NCBI RefSeq assembly: GCF_022836495.1
Contig: NZ_BQXM01000020.1
Span: forward strand, 31,770 to 95,769
Reading direction: 5' to 3'
From: Desulforhabdus sp. TSK
Lineage (GTDB): Bacteria > Desulfobacterota > Syntrophobacteria > Syntrophobacterales > Syntrophobacteraceae
Length of the DNA: 64,000 nt
How positions within the stretch are numbered: the stretch's first letter is position 1; each line of letters begins with the position of its first letter. The notes under the pieces are model-generated. The model saw nothing but the letters and a program-made list of their open reading frames with translations, did no database searches and was not told the origin of the DNA. The translations under genes and the position numbers were made by a program. Below, one piece after another: positions 34,458-43,310 of this stretch.

Positions 34458-35438
34458 TCAAACGCGAATCTTGATCATCTTGCGGATCACGAGAATTCCG
34501 AAGGCCATCAAGCCCAAAGCCGTGTAAGACATGATCCGGCCGGCCGGGTCTTCCGTCAGGACATTGAAGAGCTTTGGGTTCGTGGAGAATCCGAAAAGGG
34601 CTATCAGGAAAGGCAATGCACAAAGGACGATGGCGGAAACCTTTCCTTCGGCTGCAAGCACCCTCACTTTTCCCATCAGCTTGATCCGCTCCCGAATGAT
34701 GAAAGCGATGGCCTCGACGATTTCGGCCAAGTTGCCTCCCGTCTCCCTCTGGATGATGACGGCGATGACGAAATAACTGAGATCGTCGCTGCCCACCCGT
34801 TTCGCCATGGCCTTGAGGGCGTCGGCGACCCCGACGCCGAAATTGATTTCACTCAGAGTGCGGGCAAATTCGGAGCCGATGGGGTCGTCGAATTCCTCCG
34901 CCACCATTTTCATTCCGCCGGAAAAGGCATGGCCCGCTCGCATGGTGCGGCCGATGAGCTCGAGAGCATCGGGAAGCTGGTCTGCAAATTTTTTGATGCG
35001 CTCGTTCTTCTTCTGAAGGACATATAGAAAGGGAATGGTCAGGAACAGCAGGGCGAAGACCGGTCCGAGCTCAGGGCGTTTCAGGGCAGCGGCGGGAAGC
35101 AGGTACCCGCAGGCCGCAGACCCTGCCATGAGGAGGAGGAACGTGGAGAGGGCCATGCCGACATTGGCCTGCTGGAGGAGGCGGTCGATGTTCTTCATGC
35201 CGGGAAGGATGGAAAGGATTGCATGCAGCCAGCCCGATGGGCTCAGGCGCCGATCCCTCAGGATGTGGATGTCGATGTGCTCTGGGCGATCCTTCTGCAG
35301 TGCCTGCAGCCTTGCCTGGACGCTCTTGGAGCCTCCGCTCCGCAGGTTTTTGATCCCCGAGAAAATCAGCTCGATGACGACCAGGCAAAAAATGAACAGA
35401 CCGAGGGGCAGCAACGAATCCATTTGTAATCCCATCAC
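34458..35438 (-). CDS. tadB: Tad pilus inner-membrane platform protein TadB (T2SF family)
   Basis: A 326-residue protein with membrane helices near 10-28, 90-130 and at the C terminus (IMSYTALGLMAFGILVIRKM) and a type II secretion F domain (LPDALELIGRTMRAGHAFSG, AVIIQRETGGNLAEIVEAIA). The start is uncertain: GTG 35438, ATG 35435 or ATG 35423 are all possible and none has a clear ribosome site. It is the partner of TadC. It precedes tadC and follows tadA, with hairpin repeats in both gaps. Confidence 0.9.
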   Translation of the reverse strand: MMGLQMDSLLPLGLFIFCLVVIELIFSGIKNLRSGGSKSVQARLQALQKDRPEHIDIHILRDRRLSPSGWLHAILSILPGMKNIDRLLQQANVGMALSTFLLLMAGSAACGYLLPAAALKRPELGPVFALLFLTIPFLYVLQKKNERIKKFADQLPDALELIGRTMRAGHAFSGGMKMVAEEFDDPIGSEFARTLSEINFGVGVADALKAMAKRVGSDDLSYFVIAVIIQRETGGNLAEIVEAIAFIIRERIKLMGKVRVLAAEGKVSAIVLCALPFLIALFGFSTNPKLFNVLTEDPAGRIMSYTALGLMAFGILVIRKMIKIRV

Positions 35439-35563
35439 ATGGGTCAGTTTTTTTTAAGCACCTATCCGAAAACTTCCCTTGCCATTTTGGTGAGAATGCC
35501 GTGGTGAGGGGGCTTGGGATAGGCTTTAAGTGCCAAAGGTCGTAAACATGCGGCCATTTTTTT

Positions 35564-35681
35564 GTAGGAGCGGCTTCCAGCCGCGACAGCTTTCATCCGC
35601 GACAGAAACGGGCGGTTCCCGGGAGGGTCGCGGCTGGAAGCCGCTCCTACAAAAGGCGAGATTAGGAGAAGCCGCTCCTAC
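35564..35681. repeat. Family A hairpin plus extra half, between tadA and tadB
   Basis: A full hairpin with a long 40-bp loop (35564-35650) and another right half GCCGCTCCTAC (35671-35681). The next bases (CGTCAAGATTTCAAGCG, AGTGTATGAG) resemble a decayed TATACT-type end. Confidence 0.85.
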
Positions 35682-35720
35682 AAACGTCAAGATTTCAAGC
35701 GTTGGCAGTGTATGAGCTTC

Positions 35721-37115
35721 TCAAGAATGTCTCGGCTCAAAGATCCCAGGCGGCAGTTTTATGCCCATGGTTTCCAACTTCTTGGAGAACATGGGCCTCA
35801 GGCCGGTGGCCTTGAAATGTCCCTTGATTTTTCCGTTGGCCTCGACCCCCACCTGTTCAAACCGGAAGATCTCCTGGAGGCTGATGACGTTGCCCTCCAT
35901 CCCCGTGATTTCCTGGATGCTCATCACCTTTCTGGTGCCGTCCGCCAGGCGCGCGGCCTGGATGACGACATCCAGGGCGGAGCTGATGTATTTCCGCATG
36001 AACTCCGTGGGAATGTCCATGCCCGTCATGGCCACCATGGTCTCCACCCGCATGAGGGCATCGCGGGGGGAGTTGGCGTGGACAGTGGTGAGGGATCCTT
36101 CATGGCCCGTATTCATGGCCTGGAGCATGTCGAAGGCTTCGTGCCCGCGGACTTCGCCCAGGATGATGCGGTCGGGCCGCATGCGCAGGCAGTTCTTGAC
36201 CAGGTCCCGTTGGGTGATCTCCCCCTTGCCCTCGACGTTGGCCGGCCGGGTTTCCATGCGCACCACGTGGGTCTGTTTGAGCTGCAGCTCGGCAGCGTCC
36301 TCGATGGTGACAATGCGCTCCTCCTCGGGGATGAAGCGCGAGAGCACGTTCAAGAGCGTCGTTTTCCCGCTGCCCGTGCCCCCCGAGATGAGAACGTTGA
36401 GGCGTGCTTTCACGATGGCTTTCAGGAGCTCTCCGAATTCGGACGTCAGGGAGTTGAAGGCGATGAGATCGTGGAGCTCGAGGGGCTCCCTTGAAAAGCG
36501 CCGGATGGAGAGCACGGAGCCATCCAGGGCCAGCGGGGGAATGACGGCGTTGACGCGCGAGCCGTCCTGCAGTCGCGCATCCACCATGGGCGACGATTCA
36601 TCGATGCGCCGCCCCACGGCGGAGACGATCTTGTCGATGATTTTCCGCAGGTGGACCTCGTCCTTGAACCTGGCTTCCGTATATTCGAGCTTCCCGAAGC
36701 GCTCCACGTAGACCTGGCGGTAGTTGTTGACCAGGATGTCGGATACGGTAGGGTCCTGCAGCAAAGGCTCCAGGGGGCCCAGGCCGAAGACTTCGTGCTC
36801 GATTTCTTCGAAAAGCTTCTGGCGCTCGCCCAGGTTGAGAGGGATTTTCCCGTGCTCCTCGTCCAGGATTTGCTGCACCAGGCTTCGGATTTGGGGAGTC
36901 AGGACATGCTGGTCGAAGGTGTCCAGGACGGACAGATCGATCATTTCAATGAGCCGGTCGTGGATCCTGGTCTTGAGCTCATAATACTCGTTGGGGACGA
37001 TGGCACGGGCCCTGGCCCTGGAGGCCATCACATCCTCGACCTTCAAGAGCTCGTTCGCCCCCCCGGCTGGAGCGAGAGAAGAATTCTTGGCCGCCTGTTT
37101 CCACATATTGAACAT
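35721..37115 (-). CDS. tadA: Tad/Flp pilus assembly ATPase TadA (CpaF)
   Basis: The ATG at 37115 with GAGGAGGG upstream gives 464 residues. An N-terminal helical domain (about 55-150) is followed by the secretion ATPase core: Walker A ISGGTGSGKTTLLNVLSRFI, the Asp/Glu box TIEDAAELQLKQTHVVRMET, Walker B PDRIILGEVRGHEAFDMLQA and His box HEGSLTTVHANSPRDALMR. TadA powers Flp pilus extension and probably retraction as a hexamer on TadBC. It lies between tadZ and tadB, with a family A and a family B repeat in the upstream gap. Confidence 0.95.
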   Translation of the reverse strand: MFNMWKQAAKNSSLAPAGGANELLKVEDVMASRARARAIVPNEYYELKTRIHDRLIEMIDLSVLDTFDQHVLTPQIRSLVQQILDEEHGKIPLNLGERQKLFEEIEHEVFGLGPLEPLLQDPTVSDILVNNYRQVYVERFGKLEYTEARFKDEVHLRKIIDKIVSAVGRRIDESSPMVDARLQDGSRVNAVIPPLALDGSVLSIRRFSREPLELHDLIAFNSLTSEFGELLKAIVKARLNVLISGGTGSGKTTLLNVLSRFIPEEERIVTIEDAAELQLKQTHVVRMETRPANVEGKGEITQRDLVKNCLRMRPDRIILGEVRGHEAFDMLQAMNTGHEGSLTTVHANSPRDALMRVETMVAMTGMDIPTEFMRKYISSALDVVIQAARLADGTRKVMSIQEITGMEGNVISLQEIFRFEQVGVEANGKIKGHFKATGLRPMFSKKLETMGIKLPPGIFEPRHS

Positions 37116-37261
37116 TTCGAAATCCCTCCTCTCAAGAATCCGAGTATATATTTCCGAACATCCTCGCTCCGTCATGCCCGGGGCCATCGCATCAAATCCT
37201 GGCTACTTCGCAATGCAGAGATCCGGACTACTGGTTTTCTTTCGGACTATTCGTTTTCCTT

Positions 37262-37329
37262 GTAGGAGCGGCTTCCAGCCGCGACAAAAATGATCGATTG
37301 AGAAAGTCGCGGCTGGAAGCCGCTCCTAC
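37262..37329. repeat. Family A hairpin between tadZ and tadA
   Basis: Standard arms with loop AAAAATGATCGATTGAGAAA. Left flank ATCAAATCCTGGCTACTTCG is the subtype shared with 25597 and 43148. Confidence 0.9.
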
Positions 37330-37330
37330 A

Positions 37331-37486
37331 AACGGTCATGAGCTCGTCTGTGTTCACCCCCGTCAATAAAATCCCCCCTGCCCCCCTTTGATAAAGGGGG
37401 GAAAACGCGCCTCTTCATCAAATTGGGGAAACGCCATGCCTCCCCCTTTATCAAAGGGGGATTGAGGGGGATTTTCACGGTAACAG
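37331..37486. repeat. Family B repeat, full copy
   Basis: Starts AACGGTCATGAGCTCG, includes GTTCACCCCCGTCAATAAAA and CCCCCCTTTGATAAAGGGGG, ends GGGGGATTTTCACGGTAAC. It abuts the family A hairpin directly. Confidence 0.85.
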
Positions 37487-37520
37487 CACAGTGTCGTTAG
37501 ATGCATGAAATACATGCACA

Positions 37521-38681
37521 TCAATTCCTGGAAAACCACCTTGCAAAAAATGACCTGGAGGTCGAGCTCTCCCCGGTGTTTGTCACGAATTTTCCTGCCA
37601 GGTCTTTGACACTTCGACTCACGGGGGACCTGGGCGCGATTTCAAAGAGCGTTTTGCCCTGGTTGATGGCGGCCACGGTCACCTTGAAGTCGTTGGGCAC
37701 TGTCCAGAAGATTTGCCGCTCCACGACTTTCTCGGCGTCCTTCAGGGAAATGTCCGACCCGGAGAGGTAGCGGTTGATGACGATTTTTATGGATTCCTGG
37801 GAGGCGATTCCCAAGTCGCTCAGGTAGCGAAGCAATCGTTTCACATTGGTCAGGCATGGGAGGCTCAGGATGGCCGTGAGCAGGGCCTCGTCGGAGATTT
37901 CCAGAATCCGGAGGGAGAGCTCGTCGGCCAAATGGCCCGAATCGATGACGACGTAATCGAAAACGTTTTTCATGACCTGGAGGAGCTTCTTGATGACGTC
38001 CGGGGTCGCCTCGAAGTTGCCGTTCAAATGGTGGGGGGAGGGTACCACGTGCACGCCCGAAGCATGCCGGTGCGTGACACTCATGAGGAAGGTGGCGTCC
38101 AGGCGTGAAATATTGCGGGCCAGCTCCCCCCAATCGAAAGACGGCTTGAAATCGAGGAATGTGGGGACCTCCCCGAACAGCAGGTTCATGTCCATGAGGG
38201 CGACGAGCTGATTGGGTGACTGCAGGGCCAGATTGGCTGCCAGGTTGACGGCAAGCGTCGTGTTTCCGACACCTCCCTTGGCCCCGACCACATCGATGAT
38301 TTTGCCGTTTTTCGTCGGTGAAGCGGCTTTGCTCTTCCTGCGGTTCAATCGATCGAACGCCTGCAGCAGTTCCGCTTCCTGTATGGGCTCCTTCAGGAAT
38401 TCCCGCACTCCGGCCCGCAATGCCTTGACGAGAATTTCCGGGTCCGGGTTGGAGGAAACGAGGAACACCTCCTTCACCATGTGCGAATCGAGGACGGACT
38501 GGACCTTCTTGAGGTCGGATTCGACGTCTTCTCCCATTTGATAGATGAGCAGTTCCGAGGGGTCTGAATCGCCATTGCGGCGGATGCGGTGCTCGGCCTT
38601 CGACAGGATGATTTTTTCCAAAACCCGCCGGGTCTCTTCCGTTTTGGTTTCAATCCATATGGGGTTGAGGTCGGTTGCCAC
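37521..38681 (-). CDS. tadZ: TadZ/CpaE-like pilus localisation ATPase
   Basis: The 386-residue protein has a receiver-like N-terminal domain (about 25-125, lacking an obvious phospho-Asp loop) and a ParA/MinD-type ATPase with a deviant Walker A (VVGAKGGVGNTTLAVNLAAN near 133), LVALMDMNLLFGEVPTFLD and DYVVIDSGHLADELSLRILE. In the Walker A the usual KT is NT, as in other CpaE/TadZ proteins. TadZ marks the pole or site where the Tad machine assembles. The start is GTG with GGAAAGG upstream. Confidence 0.9.
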   Translation of the reverse strand: MATDLNPIWIETKTEETRRVLEKIILSKAEHRIRRNGDSDPSELLIYQMGEDVESDLKKVQSVLDSHMVKEVFLVSSNPDPEILVKALRAGVREFLKEPIQEAELLQAFDRLNRRKSKAASPTKNGKIIDVVGAKGGVGNTTLAVNLAANLALQSPNQLVALMDMNLLFGEVPTFLDFKPSFDWGELARNISRLDATFLMSVTHRHASGVHVVPSPHHLNGNFEATPDVIKKLLQVMKNVFDYVVIDSGHLADELSLRILEISDEALLTAILSLPCLTNVKRLLRYLSDLGIASQESIKIVINRYLSGSDISLKDAEKVVERQIFWTVPNDFKVTVAAINQGKTLFEIAPRSPVSRSVKDLAGKFVTNTGESSTSRSFFARWFSRN

Positions 38682-38825
38682 TTCGGTGCCTTTCCGGTGA
38701 TCCTCAAGTTGGAAATGATGGGCTTGGAATCAAGCGCATATCATGTATGGGTGCGGCTCATTGATGGTTATGCATGGAGCGTGCCCAGACAGAGCCTTGT
38801 TTGGTGAAGACTTTTCGCAGAACAC

Positions 38826-40244
38826 TCATTTCACCAGCACAGGGATCTTTGCCAGAATCCCGAAATTCTGCCCGCCTGTCCTGCCTGAAAGCTCATGGGC
38901 TTTGCAGTCGGGCAAATAATAGATGGTTTTGTCTTCGTAGGTGGCGGCCGTGTTGTTGAGGACGTCCTGTAGATTGAACGTATCGACGAAACTTTGCCAG
39001 CAAGCCTGCGCTGCGACGGTATCGTTTTTGGTATAGGAACAGGTCCAGTAGGACCCGTCCGGCTTCAGCATTTTCTGGGGAACCTCCCGCCATTGATTCT
39101 TGTCGTTTTGAGTGATCCAGATAAGATTCAATTCTACTGCGCCTACAACGGTTGAACAGTTGCTGACACTGTTGCCCGCACAATCAATGACCGGGAGTGT
39201 CATGTTCCAGGGCTTGTCAGGGACCTTGTCGTTATCGGTATCCAATGCACTGTTTTTTCTCCAGCAACTTTCAAGATCATTGAAAACCGCATCTTCTTGA
39301 CCGTTCGTGGTTCCCATGCCCTGTCCCAAGCTGACAGCCTCTGGATTCCCTTTAGCACAGACCAACGGCTTGACAGAGCTGGTATTCGCGGTCGTGCAGG
39401 GCTGGCTGAAGTTCGTCCAGCCTCCCGTTTCATGCCCGGGGTTTGCCCCGCTGTTGATCATGCGGCCGACGCCACAACTATAATTTCCTGTACCATCAAC
39501 GAGCGCCTGCTTGCATACCGCCATGGGCTGGTCTGCGTCCCCAGGCGCCAGTTGTCCCGCAAAACCGATATAGGCCACAGCTTCAGCACTCAGGGCATAG
39601 CTGTCATAACCGAAGATCTTGGAGAAAAAAGAGGGTGCTGCCGGTCTGCGGGTAAAGACTCTGACTGCGTTGACGAAATTGAGGTTGGCATCCAATGTTG
39701 CTTCGGAGACCCCGTTTAGAGGCACCATATTCAGATTGTCACTGGGAAAAAATTGGCCATCTTCGAAACGGTAGTGTCCTCTCTGAACATCCCCCGTATT
39801 ACCTGAGGTCCAGTTGACCGTCACAGCCGCCGCCCCGCTCTTGTTGGCTGTGGCAGCCTCGAAGGCCCGCTGGTTCGCCCCTTCGTCCACATGACCGGTA
39901 GAATCGTATAGCCCCCATGCTCCCGCGAGTGCTCCGGCATCCGCGGCATTTTGCAGCTCGTTGCGAACGACGTAGAGATAGCCTAAGTACCTGAGCGTAT
40001 ATTTCTTAACATTTTGTCTTGCTGTCCGTTCGCCCTGAGCCTGTCGAAGGGCACAACCAGACATGCCCTTCGACAGGCTCAGGGCGAACGGTTCGTTTTG
40101 TTAGAAAACTTTTGCTTGGGTACTTAAGTCCACTGCCAGGGCGGAAAAACCAACGAGGGAAAAGAGCGTTAAAGCGACAAAAACCAGGGTCACACCGCTT
40201 TGGTCCTTTAACTTTTTGCGGAGACGAGAGTGCTTCTGTTGCAT
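38826..40244 (-). pseudogene. tadG: TadG-like Tad pilus protein, interrupted by a MITE
   Basis: The gene begins at the ATG at 40244 with MQQKHSRLRKKLKDQSG and the TadE/TadG-type helix VTLVFVALTLFSLVGFSALA up to AVDL. A 137-bp element (39988-40124) then brings an in-frame TAA after STQAKVF. Reading resumes with GYLYVVRNELQNAADAGALA, the standard continuation of this family, and runs to the TGA at 38826 in the same frame. Removing the element and one copy of its TAAG duplication (141 bp, 47 codons) restores a 425-residue protein. The remainder has many paired cysteines and no vWA domain that I can see. A shorter protein from an ATG inside the element is conceivable but would lack the membrane anchor. 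Confidence 0.88.
39988..40124. mobile_element. 137-bp MITE-like element (family D) inside tadG
   Basis: The core is a large palindrome of 28-bp arms (GTTCGCCCTGAGCCTGTCGA then AGGGC, and its complement at 40066-40094). The ends TACCTGAGC and GCTTGGGTA are imperfect inverted repeats. TAAG occurs on both sides (39984-39987 and 40125-40128), a 4-bp target duplication. This palindrome type is widespread in proteobacterial genomes. Confidence 0.87.
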
Positions 40245-40277
40245 TGTCTCAACCCTTTAGTTAAGAAATCCTTGTGC

Positions 40278-40431
40278 TAACGGTCATGAGCATAGCGATG
40301 TTCACCCCCACCGATAAAAATCCCCCCTGGCCCCCCTTTGGCAAAGGGGGGAAACGCCCTTCACCTTCATCAAAGGTGCGGAGCGCCATGCCTCCCCCTT
40401 TATCAAAGGGGGATTGAGGGGGATTTTCACG
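40278..40431. repeat. Family B repeat, full copy upstream of tadG
   Basis: TAACGGTCATGAGCATAGCG, GTTCACCCCCACCGATAAAA and CCCCTTTATCAAAGGGGG, ending GGATTTTCACGA, next to an A-long unit. Confidence 0.85.
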
Positions 40432-40432
40432 A

Positions 40433-40576
40433 TAAGGCAGCTCACAAATAATAGGGTCGTAGGAGCGGCTTCCAGCCGCGACATCAGAGAAGCCGCCATT
40501 GCGCCTGGTCGCGGCTGGAAGCCGCTCCTACAAAGCAAGCTACCTTTTGGGAGGTTATTTCTTTGGTGTTGCCTAA
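40433..40576. mobile_element. About 145-bp repeat unit A-long, copy 3 (inverted)
   Basis: TAAGGCAGCTCACAAATAAT at the left and GGAGGTTATTTCTTTGGTGT then TGCCTAA at the right, with a family A hairpin at 40459-40531. It is in opposite orientation to the copies at 15397 and 25744. Confidence 0.87.
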
Positions 40577-40588
40577 TCAGTACAAGCT

Positions 40589-41077
40589 TCATTGGTGTTC
40601 ATCCCGCATCACCGTGACCGCTGACAACGTGAGGCTATTGGCCGTTCCATCGCCAAAGAGCTTGCTCAGGTTGGGAAAGACCAGAAAGGTGTACGGATAG
40701 TTTACGGTTACTTGACGAACATAATCTCCGGCGACCAGGGTGCGTGGGGACACCACAATATTTGCATCTCCGAAAGTGCCGGCGTCAAAAGAGATGAGGT
40801 GGGCTTGTGCGTAATTTTTGATCACTGTTTTGATTTCAGCTTCCGTCTTGCCCATCGTCCCGTCGGGGTTTCTGTCGTAAAGAACGGCAAAACGGGCTCC
40901 TTCGCGGCTGGCATTGGTGATCATGGCCTTGTCATACATCAAAATGGAAAACTCTATCATTCCAAAGACCAGCAGCAGCAGGAGGGGCAGGACAATGGCG
41001 AACTCCACCATGGCGCCCCCGTGTTCCTTGGAGCGTTCCAGGTTTTGGCTGCTTCGAGCAGACTGTCTGCAAAACAT
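40589..41077 (-). CDS. tadE: TadE-like minor pseudopilin
   Basis: The ATG at 41077 (GGAGG upstream) gives 162 residues. A charged leader (about 1-22, NLERSKEHGGA) is followed by the TadE-type prepilin helix MVEFAIVLPLLLLLVFGMIE, with Glu near +5 and a cleavable site near GGA. The rest is a small extracellular domain with NASREGARFAVLYDRNPD, typical of TadE. TadE is processed by the CpaA peptidase and is needed for Flp pilus assembly. Confidence 0.9.
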   Translation of the reverse strand: MFCRQSARSSQNLERSKEHGGAMVEFAIVLPLLLLLVFGMIEFSILMYDKAMITNASREGARFAVLYDRNPDGTMGKTEAEIKTVIKNYAQAHLISFDAGTFGDANIVVSPRTLVAGDYVRQVTVNYPYTFLVFPNLSKLFGDGTANSLTLSAVTVMRDEHQ

Positions 41078-41147
41078 TTTCAAAGCCTCCACAACAATTC
41101 TCCCGACAGGCTGCAATCCACAGCGGTGCTGCCCCTGCCATCCATCC

Positions 41148-41462
41148 TCAATTTCCACCCCCGGGGGGGGCGAGGACGGGTAAAAATCCCAGGGGGGAGC
41201 CCGAAGAGCCCTTGGACCCACACGACTTGAACCCATCGACATACTTGTCGTAAACTTTTTCAGCCGCTGGGCCGTCCATGCCTTCCACCGGCTCCAGGTC
41301 ATACGCGGCATCCGGATTGAGGATTTGGAGGTCCCTGGCCGTATGGAAAGCCTCACCCCAGGTATCCGCCCTGTAATCACATGCAGAGTAAGGGCTTGCG
41401 CAGCCGCACAGGCTGAGAAGCACCCAGAAGAGCCCGATCGTATAAAAAACCTTTTCTTTCAT
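41148..41462 (-). CDS. Small lipoprotein of the Tad locus
   Basis: The 104 residues start with a lipoprotein signal ending in SLCGCASPYS (lipobox LCGC). The mature part has LQILNPDAAYDLEPVEGMDG followed by AAEKVYDKYVDGFK, a pattern I associate with small lipoproteins encoded beside cpaC in delta-type Tad loci; the function is not known to me. The C terminus is Gly/Ser/Pro-rich. It is on the same strand between cpaC (42 bp upstream) and tadE (70 bp downstream), so it is most likely part of the pilus secretin complex. Confidence 0.75.
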   Translation of the reverse strand: MKEKVFYTIGLFWVLLSLCGCASPYSACDYRADTWGEAFHTARDLQILNPDAAYDLEPVEGMDGPAAEKVYDKYVDGFKSCGSKGSSGSPLGFLPVLAPPGGGN

Positions 41463-41503
41463 TGCCTACTCCTCACCAGGACACGCGTTGAATGTTCGAC
41501 GGA

Positions 41504-42928
41504 CTATCTGGGGATCGAATGCCCGAATTCTCCCTGCAATCCGGAACGGCCTCCAGGAGGGGGAACCGGGGAGGAAGGCGGGGTGCCTCCTCTACCCTCC
41601 ATCAGCCCGTAGATGAAAAACTCCGTGTCGCTGGGCTGTACATAGTGATCTGTCGGCAGGGTCACCCTGGCCTTGTCGATGGGCTTCACCAGGTGGGGCG
41701 TCACGACGACCAGGAGCTCAGTCTGATTCCGCTGGAACTCGTTGCTTCTAAAGAGCATGCCGAGAATGGGGATCTGCCCCAGCAAAGGAAATTTCTTGAT
41801 GCTCTCCCGAACGCTGTCCCGCAGGAGGCCGGCGATGGCGAAGCTTTGCCCGTCGGCCAACTCGATGACCGTGGAAACGCGTCGGGTGCTCAGGCCTGGA
41901 ATCGTATACCCCTGAATGTTGACGGCGGTGGTGAAATCCAGCTCCGACACTTCGGGCATGACCTTGAGGTTGATGCGCTGGTCGCTCAGCACGGTGGGTG
42001 TGAATGTGAGGCCCACGCCGAAGGACTTGTATTCGATGGCCACGGTGCCCAGCCCCTGGGGAACGGGAACGGGAAATTCCCCGCCGGCCAGAAAGTTGGC
42101 GGTCTGACCGCTCTGGGTGATGAGGGTCGGCTCCGCCAGGATCTTGATGATGCCATCCTCTTTGAGGGCATCCATGAACTGGGTCCAGGTGAAATCGCCC
42201 GCCGCGATGTGAAAGAGGGAGTTCACCGTCTGGGAAATATCCAGCTCCAGGGAGCCGGCTTCTCCACTTCCCACAAATTCCTTGATGGTGGCAAGATTTC
42301 CGAGGAGGCTGGTGCCGATGCTTCCCTCGTTGCCCACGACGAAATTGATTCCCAGGCGATTGATGAGGCTTTTGGACATCTCCGCCACCCGCACTTCGAG
42401 CATCACCTGGTGGATTCCGCCGGCATCCAGAAGATTGATGATTTTGGTGTCCTTGGAAGCGTAGGCTTCGGCGATGGCCTTGGCCTGGGCCACAGCCGCC
42501 GTGTTGCTGGCCTTGCCGGAAAGAGTGATGGAATCGTCGGTGGTCTTCACCTGAATTCCGTTTTCTTCGGGAAGGATCTGGCGCAGCTTGGATTTGAGCC
42601 GCGTGATGTCCGGGGCCACTTCAACGTCGTAAACCGCCAGGATTTCATCCTTTGCCGTCCACAGGGTTACGTTGGTGATTCCAACCCCTTTGGCCGTGAC
42701 ATAGATCTGGGAGGGGGAAAGCAGCACATAGTCTGCGATCTTGTCATCGGCGACGGAGACGCGGGTGACAGGCTGACGGGTGCGGATGACGGTGGATTTC
42801 CCCTCCGCGAGGTTGACTTTCCGGCTGTCCGGATCGACGGCGCTCGAGTCCCCCCGGCCGGCTCCCGCCCACGCCGCTTGAAAAAGAAGCATCAGACAAA
42901 TCCAGGCAAGGAGCACAATTCGCTTCAT
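41504..42928 (-). CDS. cpaC: Tad pilus outer-membrane secretin CpaC/RcpA
   Basis: The ATG at 42928 gives 474 residues with a signal peptide (RIVLLAWICLMLLFQAAWA). A pilus-type N domain (SVADDKIADYVLLSPSQIYV) is followed by a BON-like domain (TTDDSITLSGKASNTAAVAQ) and the secretin core (about 215-430): LAGGEFPVPVPQGLGTVAIE and LLVVVTPHLVKPID. It forms the outer-membrane channel for the Flp pilus. GGAAGGA precedes the start. The 380-bp gap from cpaB holds a family A hairpin. Confidence 0.93.
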   Translation of the reverse strand: MKRIVLLAWICLMLLFQAAWAGAGRGDSSAVDPDSRKVNLAEGKSTVIRTRQPVTRVSVADDKIADYVLLSPSQIYVTAKGVGITNVTLWTAKDEILAVYDVEVAPDITRLKSKLRQILPEENGIQVKTTDDSITLSGKASNTAAVAQAKAIAEAYASKDTKIINLLDAGGIHQVMLEVRVAEMSKSLINRLGINFVVGNEGSIGTSLLGNLATIKEFVGSGEAGSLELDISQTVNSLFHIAAGDFTWTQFMDALKEDGIIKILAEPTLITQSGQTANFLAGGEFPVPVPQGLGTVAIEYKSFGVGLTFTPTVLSDQRINLKVMPEVSELDFTTAVNIQGYTIPGLSTRRVSTVIELADGQSFAIAGLLRDSVRESIKKFPLLGQIPILGMLFRSNEFQRNQTELLVVVTPHLVKPIDKARVTLPTDHYVQPSDTEFFIYGLMEGRGGTPPSSPVPPPGGRSGLQGEFGHSIPR

Positions 42929-43147
42929 TTCATTCCTTCCGTTTGTCACCACTCCGTCCATATGTTCTCCCTTCCCGTACCCAAACTCCGCCAAATGCTG
43001 CTTTTTACGAAAGGGGACTTTGGATCCCTTCTTTGCTCACTAAAAATTTCGGGCGTCCATCGACTGTTGCCGTCATATAAGAACAGGGCATTTGCATCGA
43101 ATCCCGGCTACCCCGCACGGCTGAGATCTGGATGACTCGTGTTCCTT

Positions 43148-43234
43148 GTAGGAGCGGCTTCCAGCCGCGACAAAAATGATCGATGGCCAATGAAATGATC
43201 GAACGCGAATGTCGCGGCTGGAAGCCGCTCCTAC
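43148..43234. repeat. Family A hairpin with long loop, between cpaB and cpaC
   Basis: Standard arms enclose an unusually long loop of about 40 bp. Left flank ATCGAATCCCGGCTACCCCG matches the subtype at 25597 and 37262. Confidence 0.88.
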
Positions 43235-43310
43235 AAGACCAGCAAGAAGTCGGGAACCCATCCGTTTCATTTGTTTCATCCGTTTGGAGTGTCTATTCGC
43301 CTGATGAACC

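Noticed and set aside
41492..43135. A 547-codon plus-strand frame opposite cpaC
   Set aside because: A shadow of the secretin gene; composition is His/Gly/Asp-rich without domains, as typical for antisense frames in GC-rich DNA.
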